Notes under the pieces: generated by a model
Databases searched by the model: none
Seen by the model: only the letters and a program-made list of their open reading frames with translations
Told to the model about the DNA's origin: nothing
Position numbers and translations under genes: made by a program
Shown here: piece after piece, positions 33,431 to 44,788 of the stretch
Numbering within the stretch: position 1 is the first letter of the stretch
Layout of the letters: each line of letters starts with the position of its first letter
NCBI GenBank assembly: GCA_958510825.1
Contig: OY294047.1
Span: 5,084,001 to 5,148,000 of the forward strand
Direction of reading: 5' to 3'
Length of the DNA stretch: 64,000 nucleotides
Source: Brachypterus glaber
Taxonomy: Eukaryota > Arthropoda > Insecta > Coleoptera > Kateretidae

Positions 33431-34162
33431 CAGGGTGATCCATAACTGGCATGCCAAAATTTAAGAGGTGATTCTAGATCCAAAAATATAAAAAAAGTTC
33501 TTATAAAGGTTGGTCCGGAGATGAGCCCTAAGGGATCTAGGGCCCTTTAAAATTGTAATAAAAATAAGGTTTTTAATTAATAACTCGGGTACCGTTTAAG
33601 CTAGAGCGGCGAGCTTTTGCATGTATACTAGTATTAATAAGGGCAATAAGTTTATGTTAATTTATTTTTTTAATTTATCCAGAGGCGTGCCCAGACGGAC
33701 AAAATATATGAGGCTTAAAACATTTTTGCCCCAAACTTTTCTATGTGTATGTTTTTTGGATTTGTTGTAAAAAATATAGATTTCTAGAGTAAAAATACAT
33801 ATAAAATATCATATAGTGTAACACTGTAGGAGCAACCGTTATCAAAAAAAAATGCAATTAAGAGGAAGTAACATTTTGTGCCACCAAAAACGTTACTTTT
33901 TAAAAGGCTATTACTCCTTTAATATTAAATTTAGGTGTTTTGGTGTATAATACTTTTTTGCTCAGTTTTAAATGAAGAATCACCCTGCAGCATTAAAATT
34001 TTATTGGTGCTTTTTTTTGTTCCCCATTCAATACGTCATCTTCGAAGGGCCGTAGCTCCCTTAGGGCTCATTTCCGGACCAACCTTTATAGAAACTTTTT
34101 TTCATATTTTTGGATGTAGAATCACCTCTTAAATTTCGGTACGCGAGTTCTGGAACAGGCTG
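33431..34162. mobile_element. Foldback MITE, cagggtgatccataactgg family
   Basis: Arms cagggtgatccataactggc and the decayed inverse end (gttctggaacaggctg), with inverted inner blocks ataaaggttggtccggagat and atttccggaccaacctttat. Related by its ends and by tccaaaaatatgaaaaaagt to 57676-59689 and, more distantly, to the 31-33 kb family. Confidence 0.7.
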
Positions 34163-34258
34163 TATATGAATATTCAAATTAAAAATTCATTTTTATGGCT
34201 GTTCCTACTCGTTTTTAGTAACTATTTCTCTATGAACACCACTGACTTCTATATAATT

Positions 34259-34524
34259 TTAAAATTTTTCTATGTTAACAATTTTGCTCGTTAGAATATC
34301 CGCTTCAGGATATTTTTCTTTAAAGTGTTCCTCGTGATTATGCATCGCCCGTATTTGTATAACGTTTCCAAAGGAAACCAAATATGCTTTGCATTTGGTT
34401 TTAATATGGTTCTTGCAGCGCCATCTTGTTTTGGATCCGGACTGCTCCTTTGAGTGGACGTTATATTCAAAACTATTCAGGATTAGTTTTGGATGCTTCA
34501 GTCCTCGTATTATGTAAACGATTC
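34259..34524 (-). CDS. mod(mdg4): Alternative terminal exon, FLYWCH zinc finger (14)
   Basis: First subgroup 3 ending; 88 residues, open from acceptor attttag to TAA but lacking an upstream ATG. GA completes a Gly codon, then IVYIIRGLKHPKLILNSF. The ligands are C37-x7-C45-x16-H62-x-H64: subgroup 3 has one more residue between the cysteines, and this exon has two extra residues (EQSGSKTRW) before them. HNHEEHFKEKYPE leads to TSKIVNIEKF, the subgroup 3 form of the basic end. Arg replaces Pro in the LPG motif. Confidence 0.82.
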
Positions 34525-34673
34525 CTAAAATAATAGGTTATTACTAAAACATGAAACATATAGACTTTATTTACAAATAATTTTACATCTTCACTTGTGT
34601 TTTTCATAATTATTTCATAAACTTTATTTTATTTTTAAAAATATATTAGCCTAATTAGGTTACCTAACCACTA

Positions 34674-35213
34674 AAGCTTCGGTTTCCTCCAAAAGTCGCA
34701 GTAGCTGAAGACTGCCACCGGGTAGCCGCGACCAGGTCGTCACGACCCTACCTGTTTTCCTCGGTCTCGCCATTCTGTTAGCTGGCCATTTTATAAACAG
34801 CTGTTTTTTGTTTTTGCGAGTTTATGCCTTTCAATCAGTATGAAAATCTCTAAAATGTAGAAGAGGAGAATTTCCTGTTAATTAACATTAAATCATGAAG
34901 AAAAAAGGGTAAAAGTTGATAAGATGTTTTGGCTGAGAGAGGTGGAGAGATTTCAAGCAATTCTAATTGAGTGAAACAGTGAAAGATACTTGTCACAGCG
35001 CAAAGCCACCTGTTACACCGTCAAATTCGTGACGAAATAGTCGTGCGTCTGCTCCCGGAGCGGTCAAGCAACCGGCGACCTAACGAACGGCGACTCGGCA
35101 GCAGCTAGGAAAACAGGGACATTTAAAATGCATTGTAGATGTCTCAACAACTCGGTAGCGGGTAACCGGTCGCAGTCGTCAGCGACTACGACTTTTTGAG
35201 GAAACCGAAGCTT
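34674..35213. mobile_element. TIR element, aagcttcggtttcctc family
   Basis: Perfect terminal inverted repeats (aagcttcggtttcctc and gaggaaaccgaagctt), then imperfectly paired GC-rich arms (gtcgcagtagctgaagactg and cagtcgtcagcgactacgac). Non-coding DNA transposon derivative. Confidence 0.75.
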
Positions 35214-35248
35214 ATGTCCAATATCTCTTTTGGTAACAAATATTTAAG

Positions 35249-35945
35249 GCGTATACTACAAGAGTGGTATGTTTTTTTTGGAATTTTATTATCGATGTAA
35301 TAAGGACAATTATATTTTTCATTACATCAGTACATACCACAGTGGTATTACCACCCCCATAATAGAGGGTTGTCTACTTGGCACGGTACAAGCATTTAAA
35401 GCATTATTTTATAATTAAAATTATGACTTTTATTAGTGACATGGTGACCCACAGTAAATCAAAAATCAAAAAATAGGTCACTCCTGCACTATACGCCTCA
35501 TTAATCCAAACAATGTTTTGGGCATAGTGTCTCATGGTGGCCCACAGACCGGACCAACATGGTGGTGCACTGCACCATGAGCGTAAATGTAAACAAAAAC
35601 ATATATTTGTTTAAAACTACTGTATCCAAGTTTTCTTTTTTATTATAATTTTAAAATTAATTAATACAAAAATTTTTAGCGTAGAATATTTATTTATTTG
35701 TTAGTGTATTATTAATTTTGGTGTATGTATTAAATTATGTTTAAATCAAAAATATAAAGCTTTTGATATAGGAGTAAATTTCACACCTAATGAAAACAAT
35801 AATATATTAAAATCTACTGAAAATATAAAAACCAAATAAAATTTTCGTAACACCTATTATTTTAATAATATATAATTATATTACCTAATAGAGGAATAAA
35901 AATTAAAATTATGTTTTACTTTTAGTAATATATCCAATATACGCC
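35249..35945. repeat. Possible TIR element, ggcgtata ends
   Basis: Short inverted ends ggcgtata and tatacgcc enclose an AT-rich body with an inner inverted pair (gtggtatg and cataccac). It abuts the next element at 35947. Weak support. Confidence 0.35.
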
Positions 35946-35946
35946 T

Positions 35947-36797
35947 CACTATGGGCCAGGAGAGCTGCGTTTTTGGCAAAAAGTAGACAAAATTGACTTT
36001 TGAATTTCAAAAAAGTAAGTAAGTAAGAGCAAACGAATAAGGAATAGTTAGAGCCATTTTTCGCAAAATTTTATTACATTATATTAAAGCGTTTTTTTCT
36101 ACAAGGGTTTAGAATCCAATATGCCAAATTAGATTTTATTGGATATTGATGAAAATTGGTATTCTGGGGTTTTTGAGGGATGCTTAAACAGAATCTGTTT
36201 TTAAAAATTCAAAATTCAAAATGGCGGATCCAATAGGGCGGCAAAATGAGTTAAATTTTATTGAATTCGGATGAAAATATGTATTTAAGGATTTTTGAAG
36301 ATCCTGAAATTGATAACTAAAATAATGTAGTTTGATAGGAAAATCATTTTAAAAACAAATTATATTTTAGCATCCTCAAAAACCCCCGAACAGTAATTTT
36401 CATTTAAGAGATTTAATTATTTAAAACAGATTCAGTTTCAGAATCCTCGAAACCCCTTGAATACCAATTTTCATCAGAATCCAATGAAATTTTAGAGATT
36501 TTGCCGCCATATTGGATCCCCCATTTTAAATTGTAAATTTTTAAAAAGATATTCGGTTTCAGCCTCCTCGAAAACCTCTTGTTACTAATTTTTATGATAA
36601 GTCCAAACCAATTTTCATCAGAATCCAATAACATCTAACAGATTTGGCCTCCATATTGGATCCGCCATTTTGAATTTTGAATATTTATAAACAGATTCGG
36701 TTTCAGCATCCTCGAAAACCCCTTGTTACTAATTTTTATGATATTACGGCCAAAAGCCGAGATTTCGCCAAAAACGGATGTCTTCTGGCCCATAGTG
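35947..36797. mobile_element. TIR element, cactatgggccag family
   Basis: Ends cactatgggccaggag and (inverse) cactatgggccagaag. The interior repeats the words gatgaaaattggtatt, aaaatggcggatcc and tcagcatcctcgaaaaccc in direct and inverted copies. Frames in it are by-products of these repeats. Confidence 0.7.
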
Positions 36798-37027
36798 CGC
36801 CGGAACGATCTCCACAAATAGAAAAAAAATAGAATTATAAAATTCATAATCAGGGGGGTTCTATCATGCGTAGTTTGACTTTAAAACATACAATAACATA
36901 TTCTTTTTTTTTTGGGAGGGGGAGTACTCTCTTAGGGTGTTTTCCCGGAGACTCTTTTTATCTGAATTTTACAATAATCGAAAAAAAGTAAAAAAATTGA
37001 TTAATATAAATTGTCTATTTTATATAA

Positions 37028-37582
37028 TAGCCAATTTTTTGTTGGGTCACCGGAACTAACCAGGTTACTGAAACTCGTTTTAGTGAGAATCGGTTACATA
37101 CGGTAAGTGAGGGGAAGCGATGACGTCACTAACCGGCAGTAACCGCGTCTAACACAGGTTCGGAGGTGACTTAGATACGGTTTACAGTAAAAACTTAACC
37201 TATAAATTGTTTATTTACACCATAATTCACAAGCCTTTGGGAATTTTTCTCGATTTGCATGCAAAATGTAAAAAATAGAGTAGGTAAGTTATTTCAACTT
37301 TTATTTAAAGTTCTAAGTGTTTGCTTATGTGGTTTAAAATTAAATTCTTATATAAAAAACTATTTAAACTTATCATTGTTGTTTATTACCTTCCCCTTGA
37401 GCAAAAAAAAACTTAAAAATGTAGTTTAAGTGCTTTTTCATCATATCTTATCCAAACAAAATATAAAAAATATATACCTTATCAGTTTTTTGGGAGAAGT
37501 TAGGTTAGGTACTTGTTATACGAATTTAGTGGTGGGGATAAAAACCGTACGGTTAACCGGTGTTTCCACAAAAAATTGGCTA
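37028..37582. mobile_element. TIR element, tagccaatttttt family
   Basis: Ends tagccaattttttgt and acaaaaaattggcta, with a further inverted region around ggtcaccggaactaacc and ggttaaccggtgtttcc. No coding frame of note. Confidence 0.65.
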
Positions 37583-37679
37583 ATACCTACTATTAATATT
37601 TAGTTTACACTTGACATTTTAATCAATGAATGTGACGTTTTAATCAACCACACAAAACTTATTCTTTAATTTTTACAAA

Positions 37680-37939
37680 CTATTTATTTATAATACCAAC
37701 TCGAAAAATTTTTGAAGATAGAGCCTTTTCAGGCACTCCTGTAAAATGGGCTCCATGGTTGTGGATGGGTCTTAATTGTATTAAACTCCCAGAAGAATAT
37801 AGGTAGGCCTTGCATTTTAACTTCTTATGGTCTTTGCAATGCCATCTGGTTTTATTGGGCTCCTTTGTGTGAATGCTGTATTGATAGTTGTCTAAGCAAA
37901 GCTGCGGGTGCTTGATACCCGGCAGGATGTAGACTAAAG
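37680..37939 (-). CDS. mod(mdg4): Alternative terminal exon, FLYWCH zinc finger (15)
   Basis: An 86-residue subgroup 3 tail without an upstream ATG. Acceptor tttttttag is followed by CT (an Ala codon if preceded by G), then LVYILPGIKHPQLCLDNY; C35-x7-C43-x16-H60-x-H62 with NKTRW. HNHGAHFTGVPEKA leads to SSKIFRV. The sequence AATAAA directly precedes the stop TAG (AAT AAA TAG), so the polyadenylation hexamer is itself coding. It sits about 90 nt beyond a TIR element. Confidence 0.82.
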
Positions 37940-38205
37940 CTAAAAAAATATATATAAGTAAATGCGAAAAAGCTATTAGTAATAAATACCTACTTTATTA
38001 GAAAACTGTATTGAGATAATATTGTTTCTATTTTCGTTTTATAATAAATTCAGTAAATCATGCATATAAGGGCTTTTTACTATACTCTGACCAGTTATGC
38101 AAGATAGTAAGGGACGAGTCCCGTTTTACACCACAGAGCGCATAAATACCATAATTATGCATATGTATCAAAAATTTAACAGATGTCGGTACTGTTTTCC
38201 TGGAA

Positions 38206-38323
38206 AGGGCCTATCCAAAGACTCGCATAACAAGCATAGTACATAAGAATGCGATGCCAGGATTGGCTTGATGTGTCGTCATGTATCTTGTAATGATTGT
38301 TATGCGAGCCTCTGGATAGGCCT
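38206..38323. mobile_element. Short MITE, ggcctatccagaggctcgc family, copy 2
   Basis: Ends agggcctatccaaagactcg and (inverse) aaggcctatccagaggctcg; shares ataagaatgcgatgcc with the copies at 25879 and 44268. Confidence 0.65.
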
Positions 38324-38329
38324 TAGGTT

Positions 38330-39440
38330 GTAATTGTAATCTAAAAATTTGACGTTTTCCTTGTGTTCAATATAATTTACGTTTGTACAATATGTGGAAT
38401 ATGCTAATTTAGTGTGAGTGTATAAAGTTCATACCAAAATGGTATAGAAAATGTAATTTTTCCGAATTTAGGGCAAACTTCAAGGCCTTGTTGGCACCGG
38501 TTTGATCAGTCTAAGATTTTACAGGCTTATTTTTATACTCAAAAAGAAAAAATATAGATATCAAGGTTTTTAAATTTTATAATAATAATTACAAACACTA
38601 GGCCTGGTTCTATACGAATTTTATCGATATTTGCATGATTTTATGGTTTTTAGGGCTCTAAAATACCCCTTAGCGTTGTCTCTGGACCACCCCAATGTAG
38701 CATTTAGCATATTTTATAACATAAAAGGACAACAAAAACTTTAAAATATTTTTGATCAACTTCAAGTGTCAAATACCCCAGTGTGGGCTCCGGGTTTGGG
38801 GAACGCTCTGAAAGTACTGAAAATTAGAACCATTCTGGAGTGGAGCTCCAGCCGATAACGTTTTTGGATGGAGTAAGTGTTTAGATTGTGAAGTTAACTG
38901 ATTTACTACAAGATTGTTTCACTAAATAATAGAACTTTGTTTAATTTTTATTTAATTTTTATTTTATTTTTATTTAAATCAAAATTACAAATTAGAAGGA
39001 TACTAAAGTTCAGTACCAAACTATACACTAGAGTTTTATATGTAAGGCAGGGCTCTGCAGACCCGCTACAAACGGTAACGTAGTAAGCGAATGTTTAGGA
39101 CCTTATACCGTAAGTTTTCAGCAGAGCCTTACAGGACCTGCTCAAGACTGTATCGAAATAAGCGGTTGCTTAGGGTCTCAGACCGTAAGTAAGTAAGCTT
39201 TGGACCGTTAGTTTCTAGCAGGGTCCTACAGGGTCTGCTATATATAGGTTCCTCACTTATTTATTGAGGCCCCAAGAGAGCTAAGGGACCTTGGTTTCTC
39301 GCAAATAAGGATAAAAATCTGCTATTACAACTTTGTTTTCTACCAAGAAATACCTAATTTTATAATAAATAATTATGGCCGATTTATATTTTTAACCATC
39401 GTTTTACTAAAAACTTAGAGTACCTGTATTTTTGTTTATC
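38330..39440. other. No gene; degenerate repeats near 39050-39250
   Basis: No exon-like frame. Around 39050-39250 the words gggctctgcagacc, cagagccttacaggacctgc and cagggtcctacagggtctgc recur, suggesting an old tandem or inverted repeat. Confidence 0.4.
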
Positions 39441-39454
39441 ATACTTTATGGTTA

Positions 39455-39677
39455 CACTGAAAAACCTGGTAGGGACAACCAGATCAATACGGACAAATTT
39501 TTCTGTTTGTTCAACCAGATATTTGGAAAAGGCAAAAACACAATTTGTTGTGTTTACCAAACCAAAACTTAGATTTTAAGGATCCGGTAAGCCCAACAAT
39601 TTGTTTTTTTGTTATATTACAACTAGAAAAATAGTTCTTCAGTGATCTGCCCAACCAGATCTTTTTTTTTTTCAGTG
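39455..39677. mobile_element. MITE with cactgaaaaa ends
   Basis: Ends cactgaaaaa and (inverse) cactgaaaaaa, with inner inverted words aaccagatc and gatctggtt. Similar in style to the CACTGATAAAA elements but not clearly the same family. Confidence 0.6.
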
Positions 39678-39877
39678 TACAATTTATAAGTCTCGTGGTA
39701 AAATACTTATAATAAGTTCTTTTAAGTATAAATTAAACTTAATTATTTAAAAAATACTAAAAAACAGTGTTTTTTGTTTGTTTTTAGTTCTTTCCAGTAA
39801 ACACAAATGCCTATTTTTCGTTAAAATGTCCGCTTATTAAACGTTTATTATATCCAGGGCTTCATAACATAGGGGTG

Positions 39878-39983
39878 TATGTGACATTTTTTTTGATTTT
39901 GAGATTTTGATAATTTTAGGTCTGGTTTATCAAGCCAAACTTAAAAATCAAAATCTCAAAATAAAAAAAAAAAAAATGTCACA
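39878..39983. repeat. A/T-run hairpin
   Basis: tgtgacattttttttgattt and the following gagattttga pair with tcaaaatctc and the A-run ending aatgtcaca, forming an inverted repeat of about 105 bp with a central loop around ggtctggtttatcaagcc. Confidence 0.6.
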
Positions 39984-39987
39984 TTTG

Positions 39988-40253
39988 GACTGATACAAAA
40001 GATAATTTAAATTTATTTGGATATGGGCCATATCATATATCAATTAAATTATTTGGTTGTGAGTAACAAATTTTATTTAAGTCAAATAAATATTTAGTTC
40101 ATGTAAATAAATATTTTAATTTAAAAATTATTTATTAGTGGGAACAAAATTGTTTATTTAACAGAAATAAAAATTATTTGTGACAACCAAATAAATTAAT
40201 TGGCCATATCCAACCAAATATGTTGTACACACAAATAAACTGTTTTATCAGTG
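39988..40253. mobile_element. MITE with CACTGATAAAA ends, copy 2
   Basis: Related to 6617-6869: shares aattatttggttgtga, ttatttcatgtaaa-type centre words and the right end ttttatcagtg; the left end is degenerate (gactgatacaaaa). Confidence 0.65.
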
Positions 40254-40351
40254 TATAACAAACGTTTATTAAGCGGACAATTAAACAGAAGAAAAAGGAC
40301 CTTTGTATTTACTAGGTCCTTAAGAATATTTTAATACTGTTGAACTAAATT

Positions 40352-40620
40352 TTAAACTTTAGTGTTTCCTTTTCTATGAATTTGTACAATTTTTGAGGAA
40401 ATTGAATTTTCCGGTTTTCCTCCAATATGTGCAGGATGGTTATGTGAATGGTAAACCTCGATTGCATTACCGTACGAGTTCAAATAAGCTCTACATTTAA
40501 ACTTAAGATGGTCTTTACAGCACCATCTTGTCCTGTGAAACTCTTTGATATGAACAATGTATTCGAATTGTTCCAATACCAGTTTAGGATTCTTGGTGCC
40601 CCGTAGAATATAGATTATGC
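40352..40620 (-). CDS. mod(mdg4): Alternative terminal exon, FLYWCH zinc finger (16)
   Basis: An 89-residue subgroup 3 tail. Acceptor attttag, GC (Gly codon), then IIYILRGTKNPKLVLEQF; C35-x7-C43-x16-H60-x-H62, with HRTRWCC adding a Cys directly before C35. The KHP motif is KNP, as in exon 17. HNHPAHIGGKPE leads to SSKIVQIHRKG and TAA. The PAH spacing after the last His is shared with the other subgroup 3 members. Confidence 0.85.
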
Positions 40621-40689
40621 CTAAAATAAAAATTATTAATAAATGAAACGTGAATATGCAAAAAAAATTAAAAAAACTACTATACAGAA

Positions 40690-41475
40690 AATAACTTTTT
40701 TCACCACCAGCCTAAAAGCACATCTTTATTACTGTTCTTTTCATTGGTAGAAATTTTATTTCTCTATGACGTCAGAGGTTCTAAAAATAATAAAATTGCA
40801 CCATGGTTAATAATGCATTTTTATTCAGCTGTTTTGGAATCTGACGTTTCACATAATTATTAAATTACATTGCTATTTACAAGTGTCTTTAGGCACCAAA
40901 TTTATTTATTGCATGATAAATTAAAAAATATTAACTAAATTAGTACCTATAAAACATGTTTTACAAAAAACACTTCGAAAAGTGAAAATCATTGGTCCAT
41001 CATATTCAACCAAAGATTATACAACCCATATATTACCGTAAGGATCATAGACTATATTGATTTTTGAGGCAATAGATTCTCCCTCACAGTTTTCGCCTGT
41101 CCCCTTATTTCTGGGGGAGTACCATTTTACTTTCCATTTTTATATATTTTATCACACTTAACACGGAAACACTTTCTAACTTAATAATTTTAGCAGATCA
41201 CCAGAAAATTTCTGCCAGAAATGTCAAGTTATTCATTTGTTTTTTTAATGGGCGCGAACGGCCAGCGTGATGTTTTAAATTTATAAGCTTTTTCATTAAA
41301 TTTTAGTAAAATAAATAAATAGCTAATTAATTGTACTGGTAGTGAAAAAAATACTATATTTTCCACGTAAGTGAAGATTTAACATTTAGGCCGCGTCTTG
41401 CGGGCTTCGCGCTAGCGCGCTCATCCCGCAATTTGACGCAGGTCAAACATGTTAAACTTCTCTCACTTGGTAAAT
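40690..41475. repeat. Inverted partner of 49357-50190
   Basis: About 790 bp repeated in opposite orientation at 49357-50190, including the GC-rich hairpin gcgggcttcgcgctagcgcg, actcccccagaaat-type words, and the family C block also found at 2217-2606. The two arms enclose FLYWCH exons 17 and 18 and the first recombinase C-terminal exon. Confidence 0.7.
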
Positions 41476-41479
41476 AACA

Positions 41480-41775
41480 TGCTATTATTCGCAAGCATAC
41501 AGAAAAAGGTCCTTTATATGCATTGTAAAAAGTTGCAAAATCTATCATTTTTATTAACTTATTTTAATGTTTAAAAAGCTTTTTATTTTTAACCAAGGTT
41601 AGAAATGAGTTTATATCTAACCTGTTTTTTAGCTTTTGGTTAGAAATCTTCAAAATTTCTGTAGAAGATCATTTAAAATGGTGAATTTTACGAGGTAATG
41701 TGTTATTTATTTATGCTTGTGAATAAAATTCTGTTCTAAACACATAAGAAAATTAAACATTTCCAACTCGAGAGA
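41480..41775. repeat. Dispersed repeat shared with 10150-10660
   Basis: Opposite orientation to 10150-10660; shares tatgcattgtaaaaagttgc, aaccaaggttagaaatgag and aaatggtgaattttacgagg. Confidence 0.5.
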
Positions 41776-41858
41776 TACTATTGGGCCGTGGCGCAGCCTA
41801 GGCCAAATTAGCATCTCTAGAAATATAGTATATACATACCTACATACTCTTTTTTGTT

Positions 41859-41907
41859 GCATCATCAGGGCGAGCCTTGTCAGGGAACAGGTCCGCCCTG
41901 ATGATGC
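41859..41907. repeat. Perfect 14-bp hairpin
   Basis: gcatcatcagggcg (41859-41872) and its exact reverse complement (41894-41907) enclose a 21-nt loop. GC-richer than its flanks. Function unknown; may be the core of a small MITE or part of an RNA. Confidence 0.55.
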
Positions 41908-42495
41908 TTCGCAAGGCAGAAATGAAAGCGCTTGGCTGATTTTTGTCTTTATTTATCATACCGAAATACAAAATCTACACTTTTTTATTAATAGTAAAAA
42001 TAGTAAATTATTACAAATATATTTTCTACATTTTTAAAAATGTACCAAATTTTTCAATTAATTAATTCTGATACCACAGTAAAGGTAATCTCTAGCGCTT
42101 AGGATTCAATTGGCGGCAAATGTCCACCGTGGCATAAAATGCTGCCCCCTATTGACTGTGTGCAAGAGATTCTTGAGATCTTAGATTGCTACCTTTTTTG
42201 GAAATTCGTTAGGTTTTATCCAGTCTTTGCTTTTAGCAGCAGATGTCGCTAGCTGTTATTACTGTTCCTTACAATTATTTTTCTACTCCATACAGCATAT
42301 GGAACACGTTTGATTTTTACAGTTGTCCTTATACTAAAGAGTGCTAAAAGTCACGAAATCGATCCGTCAGTTCGGTTTGGACAACTGTGTTAAACAAAAC
42401 AAAAGTAGTTTTAAGGAATAATAAAAACAGTAAATTATTACAAATATATTTTTAAAAATGTATCAAATTTTTCACTTAATTAATATAGAGTTAGT

Positions 42496-42749
42496 TTAGA
42501 TTCGTTGAATTCTAAAAGCTTTTGAAGAAAGTGTATGGGATGGAATTGTCGAATGATGGATTGGATGATTATGGGATTGGTGTAGTTGGATCAGATCACT
42601 AGATGAGTACATATAGGCTTTACATTTAAATTTTGCATGGTCCTTGCAATACCATCGGGTTCTGTGTAGGTCTTTTCTATGGCACAAAAATACGAAGTTT
42701 TCAAATAACAATTTGGGGTTCTTGTTTCCTGGTAAAATGTAAACTATAC
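42496..42749 (-). CDS. mod(mdg4): Alternative terminal exon, FLYWCH zinc finger (17)
   Basis: An 84-residue subgroup 3 tail. Acceptor tttttag, GT (Gly codon), then IVYILPGNKNPKLLFENF; C35-x7-C43-x16-H60-x-H62, with HRTRWYC and HNHPIHHS. The conserved SSG turn is SSSD here. The tail LSSKAFRIQRI ends at TAG. Closest to exon 16 by the KNP motif and KDHxKFKC core. Confidence 0.85.
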
Positions 42750-42816
42750 CTAAAAATATATTAAATTAGGAAAAACTAATAAAATATATTGTTATACATT
42801 ACCCTTTAACATTAGG

Positions 42817-42963
42817 GTCACTCGATCAGTTGTTGCTTTGTCTTGTTTCAGTGTTAGTGTGTTTTGGTGGTCGGTCAGTTTGGGCTTTTATAGGCGAAAA
42901 CTACCAGAAATCCAAACAGCTAACCACCAAAACACTAAACAAAGTACCAACCGATCGAGTGAC
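42817..42963. mobile_element. MITE with gtcactcgatc ends
   Basis: A 147-bp palindromic element: left end gtcactcgatcagttg and right end (inverse) gtcactcgatcggttg, with inner arms ttggtggtcggtcag and gctaaccaccaaaac. A degenerate relative lies at 7213-7345. Confidence 0.75.
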
Positions 42964-42992
42964 ACCATTTAACATAATATGTTACAATATGT

Positions 42993-43065
42993 ACAAATTA
43001 AGTGTAATTGGTTCAAACTTTTGATATATTATATCAAAAGTTTGAACCAAATGAACTTAATTTGT
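42993..43065. repeat. 73-nt near-perfect hairpin
   Basis: acaaattaag...ttggttcaaacttttgatat pairs with atatcaaaagtttgaaccaa...cttaatttgt around a very small loop. The arms differ only by a few unpaired bases near agtgtaa and atgaa. It could be a tiny foldback element or a precursor-like RNA hairpin; the sequence alone does not decide. Confidence 0.6.
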
Positions 43066-43522
43066 AAATAATTCTTAGATATATTAAAGGTACTGATTTG
43101 CGAATAATTATAAAGAATATCAAAAAGAAGTTTTAGGCTAAATGACAAAAAATATATTTGTTAAAAAAATGCAAATTGATGAAAAGAAATAATGAAAAAC
43201 TGATTTCTATGTTTTATTGAACAAATATATTAACAAAAATTCGTCAAAAAACATTATATTATCGCAAATTTCGCAACAGCGCATCACTCACCACACGCAA
43301 TTGTTAGACTAAGAGCTGGCTGCCGCGAGGTACTATGATATTACCCCTAGCTGGAATTTTGTGAGGTAGTTGGGGGGACCATCAGGAAGTGTCATCTGCA
43401 AGGATTTTGCTCAAAACCCCTGCAAAGGACACGTCACACGACTCAAACATGCAGAAAAATTCTGCTAAAAAAATATTCGTACCTCCGGCTGAAAATTTGC
43501 TGGTTACCTGTTTGAAGGTCCC

Positions 43523-44150
43523 AGATGATGTACGTAAACGGCTAGGTCACTGCTAAAGAGGTGTCAGACGCCCTCAAATTTGTAATTTTATTGTCGACAT
43601 TTTTTTTGTTATTTAAAAGTTAAAAAAGTCTGCTTTTTTGCATGGGGCCAATTTTTGCACCGGTGATTACGAAAAAAATAGTGAAAAATAAAAAAAAATG
43701 CGAAATTAGGGTGATTCAAATTGTTTTCAAAAGTCCGATTTAGCTGAAATTTGATACTAAGGCTGCCTTTAGCAATCTAAATACGGGTCAATACCCAAAA
43801 AGTCCAAACGATTAAAAATGGCTGAATAAATATAGCCGATTTATTTTTTAAATGTTGTCAAAATTAACGAAAATATGGCACAAAACAAACAAAAATTTAA
43901 AGGAAAATTCCCCATAACAGAATGGGTTGAATTCTTCAATTTTTGTTTGTTTTGTGCCATATTTTCCTTAATTTTTACAAAATTTAAAAAATAAATAGTC
44001 CATATTTATTCCGCCATGGCCTCTGAGGTAATATGTTAAAAGGCCAGACGGAGGTAACAAAAAAAAATTGAACAAAAAATTACAAATTTAAGGGCATCTG
44101 ACACCCCTTTAACAGTGACCTAGCCGTCTGACGATTTACATACATCATTG
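43523..44150. mobile_element. TIR element, ggctaggtcactg arms
   Basis: Arms agatgatgtacgtaaacggctaggtcactg (imperfect) and its inverse at 44090-44150, both containing gtcactg and ggtgtcaga. Inner inverted words aaaatatggcacaaaacaaac and tttgttttgtgccatatttt are also clear. No transposase. Confidence 0.7.
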
Positions 44151-44267
44151 CCAAATCGTGTATTTAAAAATAGGTAGTAAATCGCGTAAAACAGTGTTAC
44201 TTACAAATAAACATTTGTATATTTCGGCTATTTCAAAAGATGAAAAATTAATGATTGAATTTTCTTC

Positions 44268-44410
44268 CTATCCAGAAGCTTGCACAAGAACGTAAAACAT
44301 AAGAATACGATGCCGTGATTTGCTTACAAGATACATGGCTGCACATCAAGCCAATCACGGCATCACCTTGCTATGTACTATGTTGTTATGCGAGCCTGTG
44401 GATATGCCCT
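44268..44410. mobile_element. Short MITE, ggcctatccagaggctcgc family, copy 3
   Basis: Ends ctatccagaagcttgc and (inverse) agggcatatccacaggctcg; shares cataagaatacgatgccg with the other copies and an inner inverted pair around tggcttgatgtgcagcc. Confidence 0.65.
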
Positions 44411-44788
44411 TACGCGCCGTGGATATGCTTCAAACCCTCTAGAAACATAAACTTATTTGTGGTTATTACTTTTTGGCCATTTTTACACTATTTTTAAACA
44501 AATTATTATTTTTACTTCAAAAAGTAGGTTATCTATTGACATCTACGACGAATTTGTAAAAAATCAAATTCAAACCGGCACGACTTGTTCAATGTCAACT
44601 TGTTGATGAGCAGTAAACTCTGTAAAAAAAACTTGTCATGTCAAATAATGCGCAGATGTTCGTTTACGTTTTCCGTTGTGCCTTGCCATGCTAATTTAAG
44701 ACCCATATCTAGTTTCCCTTATCTCTACTCGAGCAATTCATCAATAGCAAGAAGCAAAAAAAGAATTATGTACTCAAAAAAAAAATAT

